Assembly: GCA_017983615.1 (NCBI GenBank)
Contig: JAGOBB010000008.1
Location: 1 to 64,000 of the forward strand
Origin: Azonexus sp.
GTDB taxonomy: Bacteria > Pseudomonadota > Gammaproteobacteria > Burkholderiales > Rhodocyclaceae
Direction of reading: 5' to 3'
Length of the DNA stretch: 64,000 nucleotides
A program made the position numbers and the translations under genes. This document shows positions 8,189-17,790 of this stretch, one piece after another. A model generated the notes under the pieces. That model was not told the DNA's origin, ran no database searches, and was given only the letters and a program-made list of their open reading frames with translations. The stretch's first letter is position 1, and each line of letters begins with the position of its first letter.

Positions 8189-8215
8189 CGGCTTTCCCTG
8201 CGGAAAGCCGTTTTT
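8189..8215 (+). terminator. Intrinsic terminator after tRNA-Leu
   Basis: CGGCTTTCC and GGAAAGCCG form a 9-bp stem with a four-base loop, followed by TTTTT. It ends just before the queA start region. Confidence 0.88.
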
Positions 8216-8237
8216 GTTTCTTCAGCGGATTCCTGCC

Positions 8238-9281
8238 ATGTCGTTGACCGTCGACGACTTCGACTTTCCCCTCCCGCCCGAACTGATCGCCCAGCACCCT
8301 GCCGCCGAACGGCGCGGCAGCCGGCTGTTGCATGTCTACGGCCGCCAACTGGTCGACCGCCAGTTCGCCGATCTGCCCGGGCTGCTCAAGGCAGGCGACC
8401 TGCTGGTCTTCAACGACACTAAGGTCATCAAGGCCCGCTTTTTCGGTTGCAAGGAAACCGGCGGCCAGGTCGAGATCATGCTCGAACGCATCGTCGATGC
8501 GAACCACGCGATCTGCCAGATTCGCGCCAGCAAGGCGCCGAAGGCGGGGTGCCTGCTCAAGCTGGCCGACGCCTTCGAAGTCCGGATGACCGGCCGGGCA
8601 GGCACCGACGGCGATTTCTTCGCGCTGGAACTGGTCGCGCCGGGCGATTTCTGGGAACTGGCCGAGACCTACGGCAAACTGCCGCTGCCGCCCTACATCG
8701 AGCATCCGGCTGAGGGTGCCGACGAAACCCGCTACCAGACCGTCTATGCCCGCGAGCCGGGCGCCGTCGCAGCGCCCACTGCCGGCCTGCATTTCGACGA
8801 GGCGATGCTGGCCACGCTGCAGGCGCAGGGCGTCAATACCGCCTTCCTGACCCTGCATGTCGGCGCCGGCACCTACCGGCCGATGCGCGTCGAGAAGATT
8901 GCCGACCACCGTATGCACAGCGAGCGCTTTGAGATTTCGCCAGCCACCGCCGATGCCATCGCCGCCACCCGCGCCGCAGGTGGCCGGGTCATCGCCGTCG
9001 GCACGACCAGCCTGCGCGCTTTGGAATCGGCCGGCAACGAAGATGGCACGGTACGCGTCGGCGCCGGCGAAACCGACATCTTCATCACGCCCGGCTACCG
9101 CTTCAAGGTGGTCGACCGGCTGATCACCAATTTCCACCTGCCAAAATCGACGCTGCTGATGCTCGTTTCGGCCTTTGCCGGCTACGACGAAATCCGCGCC
9201 GCCTACGCGCATGCGGTCGGCGAGCGCTACCGCTTCTTCAGCTACGGCGACGCCATGCTGCTGGAACCGGCCGGTCGCTAA
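8238..9281 (+). CDS. queA: S-adenosylmethionine:tRNA ribosyltransferase-isomerase
   Basis: 347 residues, normal length. It transfers and isomerises the ribosyl part of S-adenosylmethionine onto 7-aminomethyl-7-deazaguanine in tRNA to form epoxyqueuosine. Family motifs: [14 protein letters not shown] at the start, [43 protein letters not shown] and [17 protein letters not shown]. Start chosen at MSLTVDDF. Its usual partners tgt-yajC-secD-secF are found 7 kb further on the same strand, with a metal efflux cluster in between. Confidence 0.97.
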   Translation: MSLTVDDFDFPLPPELIAQHPAAERRGSRLLHVYGRQLVDRQFADLPGLLKAGDLLVFNDTKVIKARFFGCKETGGQVEIMLERIVDANHAICQIRASKAPKAGCLLKLADAFEVRMTGRAGTDGDFFALELVAPGDFWELAETYGKLPLPPYIEHPAEGADETRYQTVYAREPGAVAAPTAGLHFDEAMLATLQAQGVNTAFLTLHVGAGTYRPMRVEKIADHRMHSERFEISPATADAIAATRAAGGRVIAVGTTSLRALESAGNEDGTVRVGAGETDIFITPGYRFKVVDRLITNFHLPKSTLLMLVSAFAGYDEIRAAYAHAVGERYRFFSYGDAMLLEPAGR

Positions 9282-9306
9282 GCGGCTCGGCCGCTCGCCG
9301 CTTAGC
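9277..9306. terminator. Bidirectional hairpin spanning both stop codons of convergent genes
   Basis: GCTAAGCGGC and GCCGCTTAGC are perfect 10-base inverted arms around a ten-base loop. The left arm contains the queA stop TAA, the right arm the stop of the gene at 9302. There is no T run, so termination would be weak or factor-assisted. Confidence 0.5.
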
Positions 9307-9685
9307 GCATCACCGCCCGCGCCTGCAGCGGCTTTTTGCCCGGCCACTGCAGGTTGATCAGCAGCTTGGCGCCGCTGGCGATGCTGCCCTGCCCTTCGAG
9401 ACGATCGCCGCCGGCCGGCTTCAGCTCGACCTCGCTGCGGCTGGCGCCGGACAGCACGGTCAGTTTGGCGCTGGCGCCGCTGACGTCGACCGGGTTGCCG
9501 TGATTGCTGACATGGACGGTGATCTTGCCATCCTTGGCGACGATTTCGCACTGCACCTCACCGGCCTCGGCAACGACGCCGCCGAACTGCGGCTTGCCGT
9601 GCTCGGCATGGGCGTGGGCCGCCGCCATCGGCAGATTCAGGGCGAGCAGGGCAAATGCTACGGTCAGGGTGTTTTTTCGGGTCAT
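9302..9685 (-). CDS. Small periplasmic protein of the czc cluster, unknown function
   Basis: 127 residues with a signal peptide ending near AAAHA. The mature N-terminus is histidine-rich (HAHAEHGKPQFGG), then a beta-rich domain of about 90 residues. It lies 29 bases downstream of czcA as the last gene of the efflux cluster, so a role in periplasmic metal binding is a reasonable guess only. Start at 9685 (AAAGGAA upstream) is preferred to 9718. The leader peptide is encoded by a full copy of the dispersed element (9651-9695), giving the residues LTVAFA. Confidence 0.7.
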   Translation of the reverse strand: MTRKNTLTVAFALLALNLPMAAAHAHAEHGKPQFGGVVAEAGEVQCEIVAKDGKITVHVSNHGNPVDVSGASAKLTVLSGASRSEVELKPAGGDRLEGQGSIASGAKLLINLQWPGKKPLQARAVMR

Positions 9686-9695
9686 TTTCAAATTC
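9651..9695 (+). repeat. Dispersed TGCTACGGTC element, copy 1
   Basis: GCAAATGCTACGGTC, five bases, GTTTTTT, then CATTTTCAAATT. It lies in the leader peptide and start region of the gene at 9302, read in reverse as LTVAFA. Confidence 0.85.
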
Positions 9696-9714
9696 CTTTC
9701 ACAAGAAGAAAAAT

Positions 9715-12700
9715 TCACAGGGCATCGTCGCCGGCTTCAGCCAGCAGGCGTTCGGCAGCTTTGCGGCCGAACAGCCAGAACAGCGCGGGGGTAACGAAGG
9801 TATCGAGCAGCGTCGAGCTGATCAGGCCGGAGAAGATCACCACGGCGACCGGATGCAGGATCTCGGTGCCCGGCTGTTCGGCCTCGAAGAGCAGCGGCGC
9901 CAGCGCGAAGGCGGCGACCAGCGCGGTCATCAGCACCGGCGTCAGGCGTTCCAGCGAGCCGCGGACGATCATCGGCACGCCGAAGGCCTCGCCTTCGAGG
10001 CGCATCAGGTTCAGATAGTGGCTGACCTTCAGAATGCCGTTGCGGGTCGCGATGCCGGCCAGCGTGATGAAGCCGATCAGCGCCGCAACCGACAGCGGCT
10101 GGCCGGACAGCCACAGGCCGAGCACGCTGCCGACCAGCGCCAGCGGGACGTTGGCCATGATCAGCCCGGCCAGCAGCGCCGAACGGTAGCGGCTGTAGAG
10201 CACCATGAAAATCAGCGCCACCGAGCCGAGGGCGAGCCATGAAATCAGGCGCGCCGCCTCTTCCTGCGCCTGGAATTGGCCGCCCAGCGTGATGAAATAG
10301 CCCTCGGGCAGCGGAAAATCGGCGACCGCCGCGCGCAGGTCGGCGACCACCTCGGACAGCGCCCGTTCCTGCGCGTTGGCCGAGATGACGATACGTCGCC
10401 GGCCATCGTCGCGGGTGATCTGGTTCGGGCCGTCGGCATCCTCGATGCTGGCCAGCTTCGACAGTGGCACGCGACCGCCGGGTGTCTCGACCAGCAGGTT
10501 CTTCAGCCCTTCCAGCGAGCGGGCGCCTTCCGGCAGGCGGACGACGAGATCGAAGCGGCGGTTGCCTTCGACGATCTGCGTCACCTTCTCGCCATCGACC
10601 AGCGTCTGCAGCGTCCGCGTCAGCTGGGCGGTCGAGATGCCGTAGCGGGCGGCGGCGTCGAAATCGACACGGACCTTGATCTGCGGCGCCAGCACCTGCT
10701 TTTCGATGTCCAGGTCGGCCAGGCCGGGGATTTTGGCCAGCCGCTCGCGGAGCAGGCCGGCCTGGGCCCGCAGGGTATCAAGATCCTCGCCGAACAGCTT
10801 GATGGCGATCTGCGCCCGCACGCCGGACAGCATGTGGTCGAGGCGATGGGCAATCGGCTGGCCGAGGCTGAGACTGGCCGGCAGGTCCTTCAGACGCTGG
10901 CGGATGTCGGCATAGACCGCTTCCTTCGGCCGGCCGTCGGGTTTCAGGCGGATGTCCATCTCGGTCACATGCACCCCCTCGGCGTGCTCGTCGAGTTCGG
11001 CCCGCCCGGTGCGCCGGCCGAGATGCTCGATTTCCGGCAGGCCGCGCAGGGCTGCTTCGGCCGCATCGGCGATGCGTACCGACTCGGACAGCGTCGCCCC
11101 CGGATTGAGGCGCAGGCCGAGGGTGATCGAGCCTTCGTTGAAGGGCGGCAGGAAAGTGGTCGGGAAGAAGGGCACGGCCGCCACCGCCAGCACCACGGCG
11201 AGGCCGGCCAGCGCGATGGGCAGGCGCGGCGCGGCGAGCACTTTCTCCAGTGCCGCCCGGTAATGGGCTTTGAGCCAGCGCACCAGCTGCGTCTCGCCGT
11301 GATCGTGGGCGACCAGCGCCGGCAGCAGGTAGGTGCAGAGCACCGGCGTCAGCAGCACCGACACCGCCAGCGAGGCCAGGATGGAAACGATGTAGGCGAT
11401 GCCGAGCGGCACGAACAGCCGCCCCTCGATGCCGGGCAGCGCGAACAGCGGGACGAAGACCAGCGCGATGATCAGCGTCGCATAGACGATGGCGGTGCGC
11501 ACCTCCAGCGAAGCGGCGACCACCGTCCGGAAAACCGAATACGGCTCGCCTTGCGCCGCCTTTTCGCGCAGCCGGCGCAGGATGTTCTCGACATCGACCA
11601 CCGCGTCGTCGACCAGTTCGCCGATGGCGATGGCCAGCCCGCCCAGCGTCATGGTGTTGATCGACAACCCGAGCCACTTGAAGACCAGGATCGCGGTCAG
11701 GATCGACAGCGGGATGGCGGTCAGCGAGATCAGCATCGTCCGGAAATTGCCCAGGAAGAAGAACAGCACGCCGGCGACCAGGCAGGCGGCGAACAGCAGC
11801 TTGCCCTGCAGGTTGCTGATCGAAGCCTCGATGAAATCGGCCTGGCGGAAGATCACCTGCGGCGCCGTGATACCTTGCGGCAGGCTGCCTTTCAGGCCGT
11901 CCAGCGCTGATTCCAGGCGTTTTGTCAGGTCGACCGTATCGGCCGTCGGCTGCTTCTGGATGCTCAGGATCACCGCCGGCACGCTGCTCTTGCCATCGCT
12001 GAAACCGCCGTCGCCGCGCTTGATCGCCGCCGCGAAGCCGACTTCGGCGACCTGGCGGAGCAGGATTGGCTGCCCGGCCCGGGCCGTAATGGCCAGATTT
12101 TTCAGATCGTCGAGCCGGGCGCTGCGGCCGAGGTGGCGGATCAGGTACTCGCGGCCGTTCAGCTCGAGAAAGCCGCCCGAGGTATTGGCGGCAAAGCCCT
12201 TGACCGCCGCCTCGATCTGCTCGAGGCCGATGCCCAGTTCGGCCATGCGCTGCGTATCCGGCTGGATCTGGAACTGGCGGACCTCGCCGCCGATCGGGAT
12301 GACCTGCGAGACGCCGGCGATGGCCATCAACCGCGGCCGCAGCACCCAGTCGGCGTACTCGCGCGCCGCCTTGGCGTCGCCGGCCGGCCCGGCAATCGGG
12401 ATGGCGACCAGCATGATCTCGCCCATGATCGACGACACCGGCCCCATGCGCGGCACGCTGCCCGGAGGCATGGCCGACTCCATCGCCGTCAGCCGCTCGC
12501 CGACCATCTGCCGGGCACGATAGATATCGACGCCCCAGTCGAAGGAAATATAGAGAAAGGACAGCCCGGCACTCGACACCGAGCGGATGCCGGCGACGCC
12601 GGGCAGGCCGCTCATCGCCGTTTCGAGCGGGAAGCTGATCAGCTGCTCGACCTCCTCCGGCGCCATGCCGCCGGCTTCGGTCATCAGCGTGACGGTCGGT

Positions 12701-12831
12701 TTATTGAGATCGGGAAAGACGTCGACCGGCAGGCGGGTCGCCTGCACGCCGCCCCAGATCATCAGCGCCACCGCCGCCGCCAGCACGAAGAGCCGGCTGG
12801 ACAGGCTTTTTTCTACGAGCCACTGGAACAT
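9715..12831 (-). CDS. czcA: Heavy-metal efflux RND pump, CzcA/CusA family
   Basis: 1038 residues, a full-length inner-membrane RND proton/cation antiporter. The first transmembrane helix is at 12-30; the large periplasmic loops follow helices 1 and 7. The helix-4 signature reads AIGELVDDAVVDVEN (about residues 402-416), unlike the DFG...DGA...VEN of classical Zn/Co pumps, so the metal is uncertain. It forms the tripartite system with CzcB and CzcC encoded upstream. It starts ten bases after czcB. Confidence 0.92.
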   Translation of the reverse strand: MFQWLVEKSLSSRLFVLAAAVALMIWGGVQATRLPVDVFPDLNKPTVTLMTEAGGMAPEEVEQLISFPLETAMSGLPGVAGIRSVSSAGLSFLYISFDWGVDIYRARQMVGERLTAMESAMPPGSVPRMGPVSSIMGEIMLVAIPIAGPAGDAKAAREYADWVLRPRLMAIAGVSQVIPIGGEVRQFQIQPDTQRMAELGIGLEQIEAAVKGFAANTSGGFLELNGREYLIRHLGRSARLDDLKNLAITARAGQPILLRQVAEVGFAAAIKRGDGGFSDGKSSVPAVILSIQKQPTADTVDLTKRLESALDGLKGSLPQGITAPQVIFRQADFIEASISNLQGKLLFAACLVAGVLFFFLGNFRTMLISLTAIPLSILTAILVFKWLGLSINTMTLGGLAIAIGELVDDAVVDVENILRRLREKAAQGEPYSVFRTVVAASLEVRTAIVYATLIIALVFVPLFALPGIEGRLFVPLGIAYIVSILASLAVSVLLTPVLCTYLLPALVAHDHGETQLVRWLKAHYRAALEKVLAAPRLPIALAGLAVVLAVAAVPFFPTTFLPPFNEGSITLGLRLNPGATLSESVRIADAAEAALRGLPEIEHLGRRTGRAELDEHAEGVHVTEMDIRLKPDGRPKEAVYADIRQRLKDLPASLSLGQPIAHRLDHMLSGVRAQIAIKLFGEDLDTLRAQAGLLRERLAKIPGLADLDIEKQVLAPQIKVRVDFDAAARYGISTAQLTRTLQTLVDGEKVTQIVEGNRRFDLVVRLPEGARSLEGLKNLLVETPGGRVPLSKLASIEDADGPNQITRDDGRRRIVISANAQERALSEVVADLRAAVADFPLPEGYFITLGGQFQAQEEAARLISWLALGSVALIFMVLYSRYRSALLAGLIMANVPLALVGSVLGLWLSGQPLSVAALIGFITLAGIATRNGILKVSHYLNLMRLEGEAFGVPMIVRGSLERLTPVLMTALVAAFALAPLLFEAEQPGTEILHPVAVVIFSGLISSTLLDTFVTPALFWLFGRKAAERLLAEAGDDAL

Positions 12832-12841
12832 GGTTTTGTCC

Positions 12842-13951
12842 TCAGCGAATCTGCGAAACCAGGCTGGCGCCCTGCACCACCGCCCGCTCGCCGGCCTTCA
12901 GGCCGCCGGTGACGACGACCCGCACGCCATCCAGCGGCTGCGTCTGCACCGCCCGCGATTCGAAGCGCTCGGGCGCCGTCTTGACCCAGACCACCACCTG
13001 ATTGGCCGTGTTGCGCGTCAACGCCACCATCGGCAGCGGCAGGCCGCGCACCGTCGCCTTCAGGCTGACCTGCACCTTGACCGGCTGGCCGAGCGGCAGC
13101 GTCAGGCCGGCGCCCGTCGCGTGGGTCTCGAACATCAGCGGCAAGGCCTGCTCGCGCAGCCGGCGGCTTGCGCCGATGTACTTCAGCGGCACCGAACGCT
13201 CGCCGACCGCCACCGTCGCCGAAACCACCTGATCGAGCGGCAGCGGCTCGTAGGCGCTGGCTTCGATGTGCAGGCTGTCCGGGTCGATAACCTCGAAGAT
13301 CAACTCCTTCGGCTCGACGACCTGCCCGACCACGGCATTGCTTGCCGCCAGCACGCCGGAGACCGGCGCGACCAGCGGCTCGCGGCCGGAGAGGCCGGCG
13401 CCGACTGCGGCGATCCGCCCCTTCAGGCTGGCCACTTCGCTCTCGGCCGCCTCGATCTCCTTCTTCGGCACCGTATCGGCCAGCTCGTGCAGACGGTTCA
13501 GCCGCTTTTCGGCCAGCCCCTGACTTGCTTTCAGTTCGGCCAGCAGCGCCGACTGGTTGGAACGCTCGATGGCCCCCGACGACGGCACGACCCAGGCCAG
13601 CACCTCGCCCTTCTTCACCTTGCTGCCGGCGGCCGGCAGGCCATGCGGCCCGGCCGTCTCGATGCGGCCGGGAATCATCGCCTGGACACGACCGCCCAAA
13701 TGCGGGTCCATGATCACCCGACCGGCCAGTTCCAGGCTTTTCGGCAAGTCGGCCTCGGCCGTCTTCACGGTCAGCACACCCATGCCGCGCTGCGCCGACT
13801 TGGGCAGGAAAACGCTGCCGTCGGGCAGGCGTTGCGGCGTGTTGCCGGGCGCCACCAGCGGCTTCTTCTCGTCGTGATCGTGGCCTTCGTGCGCCGCCAG
13901 CGGCAGGCTCAGGCCGGCCAGCAGCAGACTCAACAGATGAACGCGCTTCAT
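12842..13951 (-). CDS. czcB: Periplasmic adaptor (membrane fusion) protein, CzcB family
   Basis: 369 residues. A signal peptide is followed by a His-rich start (HEGHDHDEKK), a barrel-sandwich/lipoyl region (GGRVQAMIPGRIE, and VAPVSGVLAASNAVVGQVV), an alpha-helical hairpin (about 140-200) and a C-terminal beta domain. It joins the CzcA pump to the CzcC outer-membrane channel. The start at MKRVHLL overlaps the upstream stop by four bases (ATGA); an earlier in-frame start would lack a leader. The His-rich N-terminus suggests metal sensing or binding. Confidence 0.9.
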   Translation of the reverse strand: MKRVHLLSLLLAGLSLPLAAHEGHDHDEKKPLVAPGNTPQRLPDGSVFLPKSAQRGMGVLTVKTAEADLPKSLELAGRVIMDPHLGGRVQAMIPGRIETAGPHGLPAAGSKVKKGEVLAWVVPSSGAIERSNQSALLAELKASQGLAEKRLNRLHELADTVPKKEIEAAESEVASLKGRIAAVGAGLSGREPLVAPVSGVLAASNAVVGQVVEPKELIFEVIDPDSLHIEASAYEPLPLDQVVSATVAVGERSVPLKYIGASRRLREQALPLMFETHATGAGLTLPLGQPVKVQVSLKATVRGLPLPMVALTRNTANQVVVWVKTAPERFESRAVQTQPLDGVRVVVTGGLKAGERAVVQGASLVSQIR

Positions 13952-14457
13952 GCCCGGCCTCCTTTCCGCCCACGCCACCAGAGCAGCGCGGCTCCGAGCA
14001 GCAGCGGCAGGACCAGCCAGACGGCCCGCCCGCCATTCCAGCCGCCGCCGGGGGCGGCCGCCCCCGGCTGGACGGCGAAGTCGGCGCTCAGCAGGTCGCT
14101 GTCGGCACCGGCCACCAGGGTTATCGCCAGCAGGTATTCGCCCGGCTGGCGCAGCGGTTTCAGCCATTCGGCGTCGGCGATCAGGTAGTCACCGCGCTCG
14201 GCACGAAATGTTGCCTTGGCCGCCTTGCCGGCCGATTCGACCTCCAGTGTCGCGCCGAGCACCGGCGCATTGCTGTCGGCCCGGTCGATGTAGAAGACAA
14301 AACCTTCATCTTCCAACCGGCCGACCACCTCGAAGGCCTCACTCTCCGCCACCGCCACTGGAATCGGCGCCGGAACGTCAGCAGCCAGCGCCACCGGAAC
14401 CGCCAGCGCAAATGCTACGGTCGCCCCGAAAAAATGCCCAAAATTGAAATTCATCAT
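13948..14457 (-). CDS. Periplasmic/membrane-anchored protein of the czc cluster, unknown function
   Basis: 169 residues: signal peptide (to about VALA), a beta-rich domain of about 100 residues, a Gly/Ala linker (PGAAAPGGGW), one C-terminal transmembrane helix (about 145-162) and a short basic tail. It sits between czcC and czcB with four-base coupling to czcB. I do not recognise the family. The start at 14457 has GGAG five bases upstream; a GTG at 14463 is also possible. The leader is encoded by the best-preserved copy of the dispersed element, giving GATVAFAL. Confidence 0.7.
   Translation of the reverse strand: MMNFNFGHFFGATVAFALAVPVALAADVPAPIPVAVAESEAFEVVGRLEDEGFVFYIDRADSNAPVLGATLEVESAGKAAKATFRAERGDYLIADAEWLKPLRQPGEYLLAITLVAGADSDLLSADFAVQPGAAAPGGGWNGGRAVWLVLPLLLGAALLWWRGRKGGRA
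14409..14451 (+). repeat. Dispersed TGCTACGGTC element, copy 2 (full length)
   Basis: GCAAATGCTACGGTC, GCCCC, GAAAAAA, TGCCC, AAAATTGAAATT. It is the best match to the consensus and covers the first codons of the gene at 13948. Confidence 0.9.
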
Positions 14458-14459
14458 GT

Positions 14460-15668
14460 TCACTCCGGCAGCAGGCCAAGACTCTGGCGCAATTGCGATA
14501 TGCCCAGGGCCAGCGCGATACGCGCCCGGCCCAATGCCCGCTCGGCCTCGAAAGCTTCGCTGTCGACGCGCAGTCGCGTCGGCAGGTCGCTTTCGCCAAG
14601 GCGGAAGGATTTGTCGTAGAAACCGCGGTTTTCCCGGGCCAGCGTCGCCCGCTGTTCGGCTGCTGCCAGCTGCTGGCGGGCGGCCCCGAGCTGGGCGCGA
14701 ACAGCATCGGCCTCGCGCGCCAATCGTTCGCGTTCGCGTTCGAGCAGGACCGTCGCCTCAATGGCCTCTGCATTGGCGGTCGCCACCCGGGCATCCTGGC
14801 GCGGCCCTGCGGAAAAGGGGATGCGCAGGGCCAGCGCCCAGGTCTGCTCGGTCGGCTCGCCGTGGGCGGCGCGGTCGGTCCGCGTCGACAGCGTCAGTTC
14901 CGGGTTGGCCCGGCCTTGCGCCCGCGCCAGATCGACCTGGCGCCGGGCTACCTCGACGTGCATCGCCAGCTCGCGCAGTGCGGGATGCTCGACTACCGCC
15001 GCGCCCGGCTCCGGTTCGGCCCGCACTTCGGCGTCGCCGACCGGGCGGCCGCTCAGGCTTTCCAGCTGATAGCGGAAGCCCAGCTCGGCGGATTGCGCCT
15101 CGGCCTGCAAAGCCATGCCTTGCGCCAGCGCGCCTGCGGCCTGGTTGAGATCGGCCCGCGACAGGTCGCCGGCGGCAAGGCGGCGCGCCACGTCGTCGCG
15201 CAGACGCGTTGCCGCAGCCACCCGCTCGCCGGCCAGCGCCACCTCGTTGCGGGCACTCTGCCAGGCCCACCAGGTTTCGCGGACGGTCCGGGCCAGACGC
15301 AGCCGGCGCGAGGTATTGTGACCGTTCATTTCTTCCACTTCGGCCTCGGCCAGCGCCTGACTGCTGCTGCGTTCACCGGGCAGCCAAAGCGGCAGGACGA
15401 GGCCGATTTCGTTTTCCTGGGCGCCGTTGCGGCGATTGAAACGGTCGCTGCGGGTGGCGACTTCGAGACTGGGCGGCGCCGCCGTCCACGCGTCAGCCGC
15501 GGCGCGCCGCGCGGCGACGGCAAGGTGGCGCTCGCCATGGGCGGCCGCTGCCGGCTGGCGCTGCGCGGCTTCCGCAAAAAGGCGGGCGAGCGCAGTTTCG
15601 CCCTGCGCCGAAGCGCTGGCGAACAGGCTGACAAAAAGAATTGAGGCGAGGCCGAAAACGGTTCGCAT
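14460..15668 (-). CDS. czcC: Outer-membrane efflux channel, CzcC/TolC family
   Basis: 402 residues with a signal peptide to about Ala21, then two repeats of long helices (Ala/Arg/Glu-rich, for example LARTVRETWWAWQSARNEVALAGERV) typical of outer-membrane factor channels. It exports metal ions from CzcAB across the outer membrane. The stop codon lies three bases upstream of the next ATG. Between it and the czcI-like gene are 106 bases in which no gene or clear signal is seen. Confidence 0.9.
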   Translation of the reverse strand: MRTVFGLASILFVSLFASASAQGETALARLFAEAAQRQPAAAAHGERHLAVAARRAAADAWTAAPPSLEVATRSDRFNRRNGAQENEIGLVLPLWLPGERSSSQALAEAEVEEMNGHNTSRRLRLARTVRETWWAWQSARNEVALAGERVAAATRLRDDVARRLAAGDLSRADLNQAAGALAQGMALQAEAQSAELGFRYQLESLSGRPVGDAEVRAEPEPGAAVVEHPALRELAMHVEVARRQVDLARAQGRANPELTLSTRTDRAAHGEPTEQTWALALRIPFSAGPRQDARVATANAEAIEATVLLERERERLAREADAVRAQLGAARQQLAAAEQRATLARENRGFYDKSFRLGESDLPTRLRVDSEAFEAERALGRARIALALGISQLRQSLGLLPE

Positions 15669-15774
15669 GGGGTTTCCTCCGGTTGCTGGACAACATCAAC
15701 CGGCGGCATGCCGCACCAGCCCGCGTAGCAACGCGGACGTTCAGGGAATCAGGGACGAGGCAAGCCGCCGCGGA

Positions 15775-16170
15775 TCAGGCGGCTGCTCTGGGCGGGCGTT
15801 CGAGCCCTTCGGGAATGCGCGAGGAAAATGCCAGTTGGGGGGCATCGACCGTAGCATTGCTGCCATCAGGGGCTGGCAGTTGCAGACCGGCGGCCAGCCC
15901 ACCGGGCATATGACCGAGGATATGGCCCGGGCAGCAATGATGCTGGGCGTCGTCGCAGGCCGCCTGGGCGTGGTCGGCATGAGCGGGACCGTCGTCGCCG
16001 TGGGCATCATGCCCATGATCGTGGCCGCCGCCGTGGTCAATTTCGTCGACCTGCACCGCCGGATGCTCGTGCGCCGCCATGCCGCCGGCCGATTCCCAGC
16101 CGAAACTCGGCGAGAAGACAGTCAGCAACATGATCATGATCAGCAGGCGGGAAACGAGTCGGGGCAGCAT
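15775..16170 (-). CDS. His-rich CzcI-like periplasmic protein
   Basis: 131 residues. A leader or membrane segment (residues 5-24) is followed by a very His/Asp-rich stretch (HGGGHDHGHDAHGDDGPAH), then CDDAQHHCCPGHILGHMPGG, which resembles CzcI/DUF2946 proteins found as the first gene of czc operons. The likely role is metal binding or regulation in the periplasm. It is first in the efflux cluster and divergent from tgt. The C-terminal part contains NATVDAP, encoded by copy 3 of the dispersed element. Confidence 0.75.
   Translation of the reverse strand: MLPRLVSRLLIMIMLLTVFSPSFGWESAGGMAAHEHPAVQVDEIDHGGGHDHGHDAHGDDGPAHADHAQAACDDAQHHCCPGHILGHMPGGLAAGLQLPAPDGSNATVDAPQLAFSSRIPEGLERPPRAAA
15823..15859 (-). 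repeat. Dispersed TGCTACGGTC element, copy 3
   Basis: Minus strand: GCAATGCTACGGTC, GATGC, then CCCCCA in place of the first A/T run, then CATTTTCC. It lies inside the czcI-like gene, read as NATVDAP. Confidence 0.75.
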
Positions 16171-16195
16171 CTTGATTCAACGTTGGGGTGGACTA

Positions 16196-16224
16196 ACTAT
16201 ACAATCACGGACCCCGCGTGAGAA
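16196..16224 (-). promoter_or_regulatory. Possible promoter of the czc cluster
   Basis: On the minus strand TTCTCA, 17 bases and TATAGT precede the czcI-like ATG by 25 bases. The -35 is weak. The 92-base gap also has to hold the promoter of tgt; repeated GAGAATAG and AGAATAG words at 16220-16240 are of unknown meaning. Confidence 0.35.
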
Positions 16225-16241
16225 TAGCCACGTAAGAATAG

Positions 16242-17372
<1,131 letters not shown>

Positions 17373-17418
17373 TAGAATCGCGCGTTCTGTATTTTCTTGG
17401 TAATCCGGAGTTATAAAA

Positions 17419-17742
17419 ATGATTAGTCTCGCCCACGCCCAAACCGCCGCGGCCGCCGATCCGACTGGTGGCTTCATGCAACTGCTACCGATGATCCTGA
17501 TGTTCGTCGTGCTGTGGTTCCTGATGATCCGTCCGCAGATGAAGAAGGCCAAGGAACACAAGGCCCTGCTCGCTGCGCTGGCCAAGGGCGACGAAGTCGT
17601 CACCCAGGGCGGTATCGTCGGCAAGGTCGTCAAGGTCGGCGACAGCTACGTGACCGTCGAAATCGCCGCCAACACCGAAGTCGTCGTGCAGAAGCCGTCG
17701 ATTGGCCTGGTTCTGCCGAAGGGCACGCTGAAGTCGCTGTAA
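17419..17742 (+). CDS. yajC: Preprotein translocase subunit YajC
   Basis: 107 residues with one transmembrane helix (about 19-38, LLPMILMFVVLWFLMIRPQ) followed by the YajC signature RPQMKKAKEHKALLAALAKGDEVVTQGG. It associates with SecDF in the inner membrane. It lies 46 bases after tgt and is separated from secD by a terminator-like hairpin. Confidence 0.95.
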   Translation: MISLAHAQTAAAADPTGGFMQLLPMILMFVVLWFLMIRPQMKKAKEHKALLAALAKGDEVVTQGGIVGKVVKVGDSYVTVEIAANTEVVVQKPSIGLVLPKGTLKSL

Positions 17743-17750
17743 CCACCCCA

Positions 17751-17775
17751 AAAGGCGGCCCCAAGCCGCCTTTTT
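17751..17775 (+). terminator. Terminator or attenuator between yajC and secD
   Basis: AAAGGCGGC and GCCGCCTTT around a five-base loop, followed by TTTTT. It stands 16 bases before the secD ATG, so it may lower secDF transcription relative to tgt-yajC. Confidence 0.75.
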
Positions 17776-17790
17776 CGCTTTGAAGCCGCT

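Noticed and set aside
8115-9551. 478-codon open frame opposite queA
   Set aside because: Antisense shadow covering the tRNA terminator, queA and part of the next gene.
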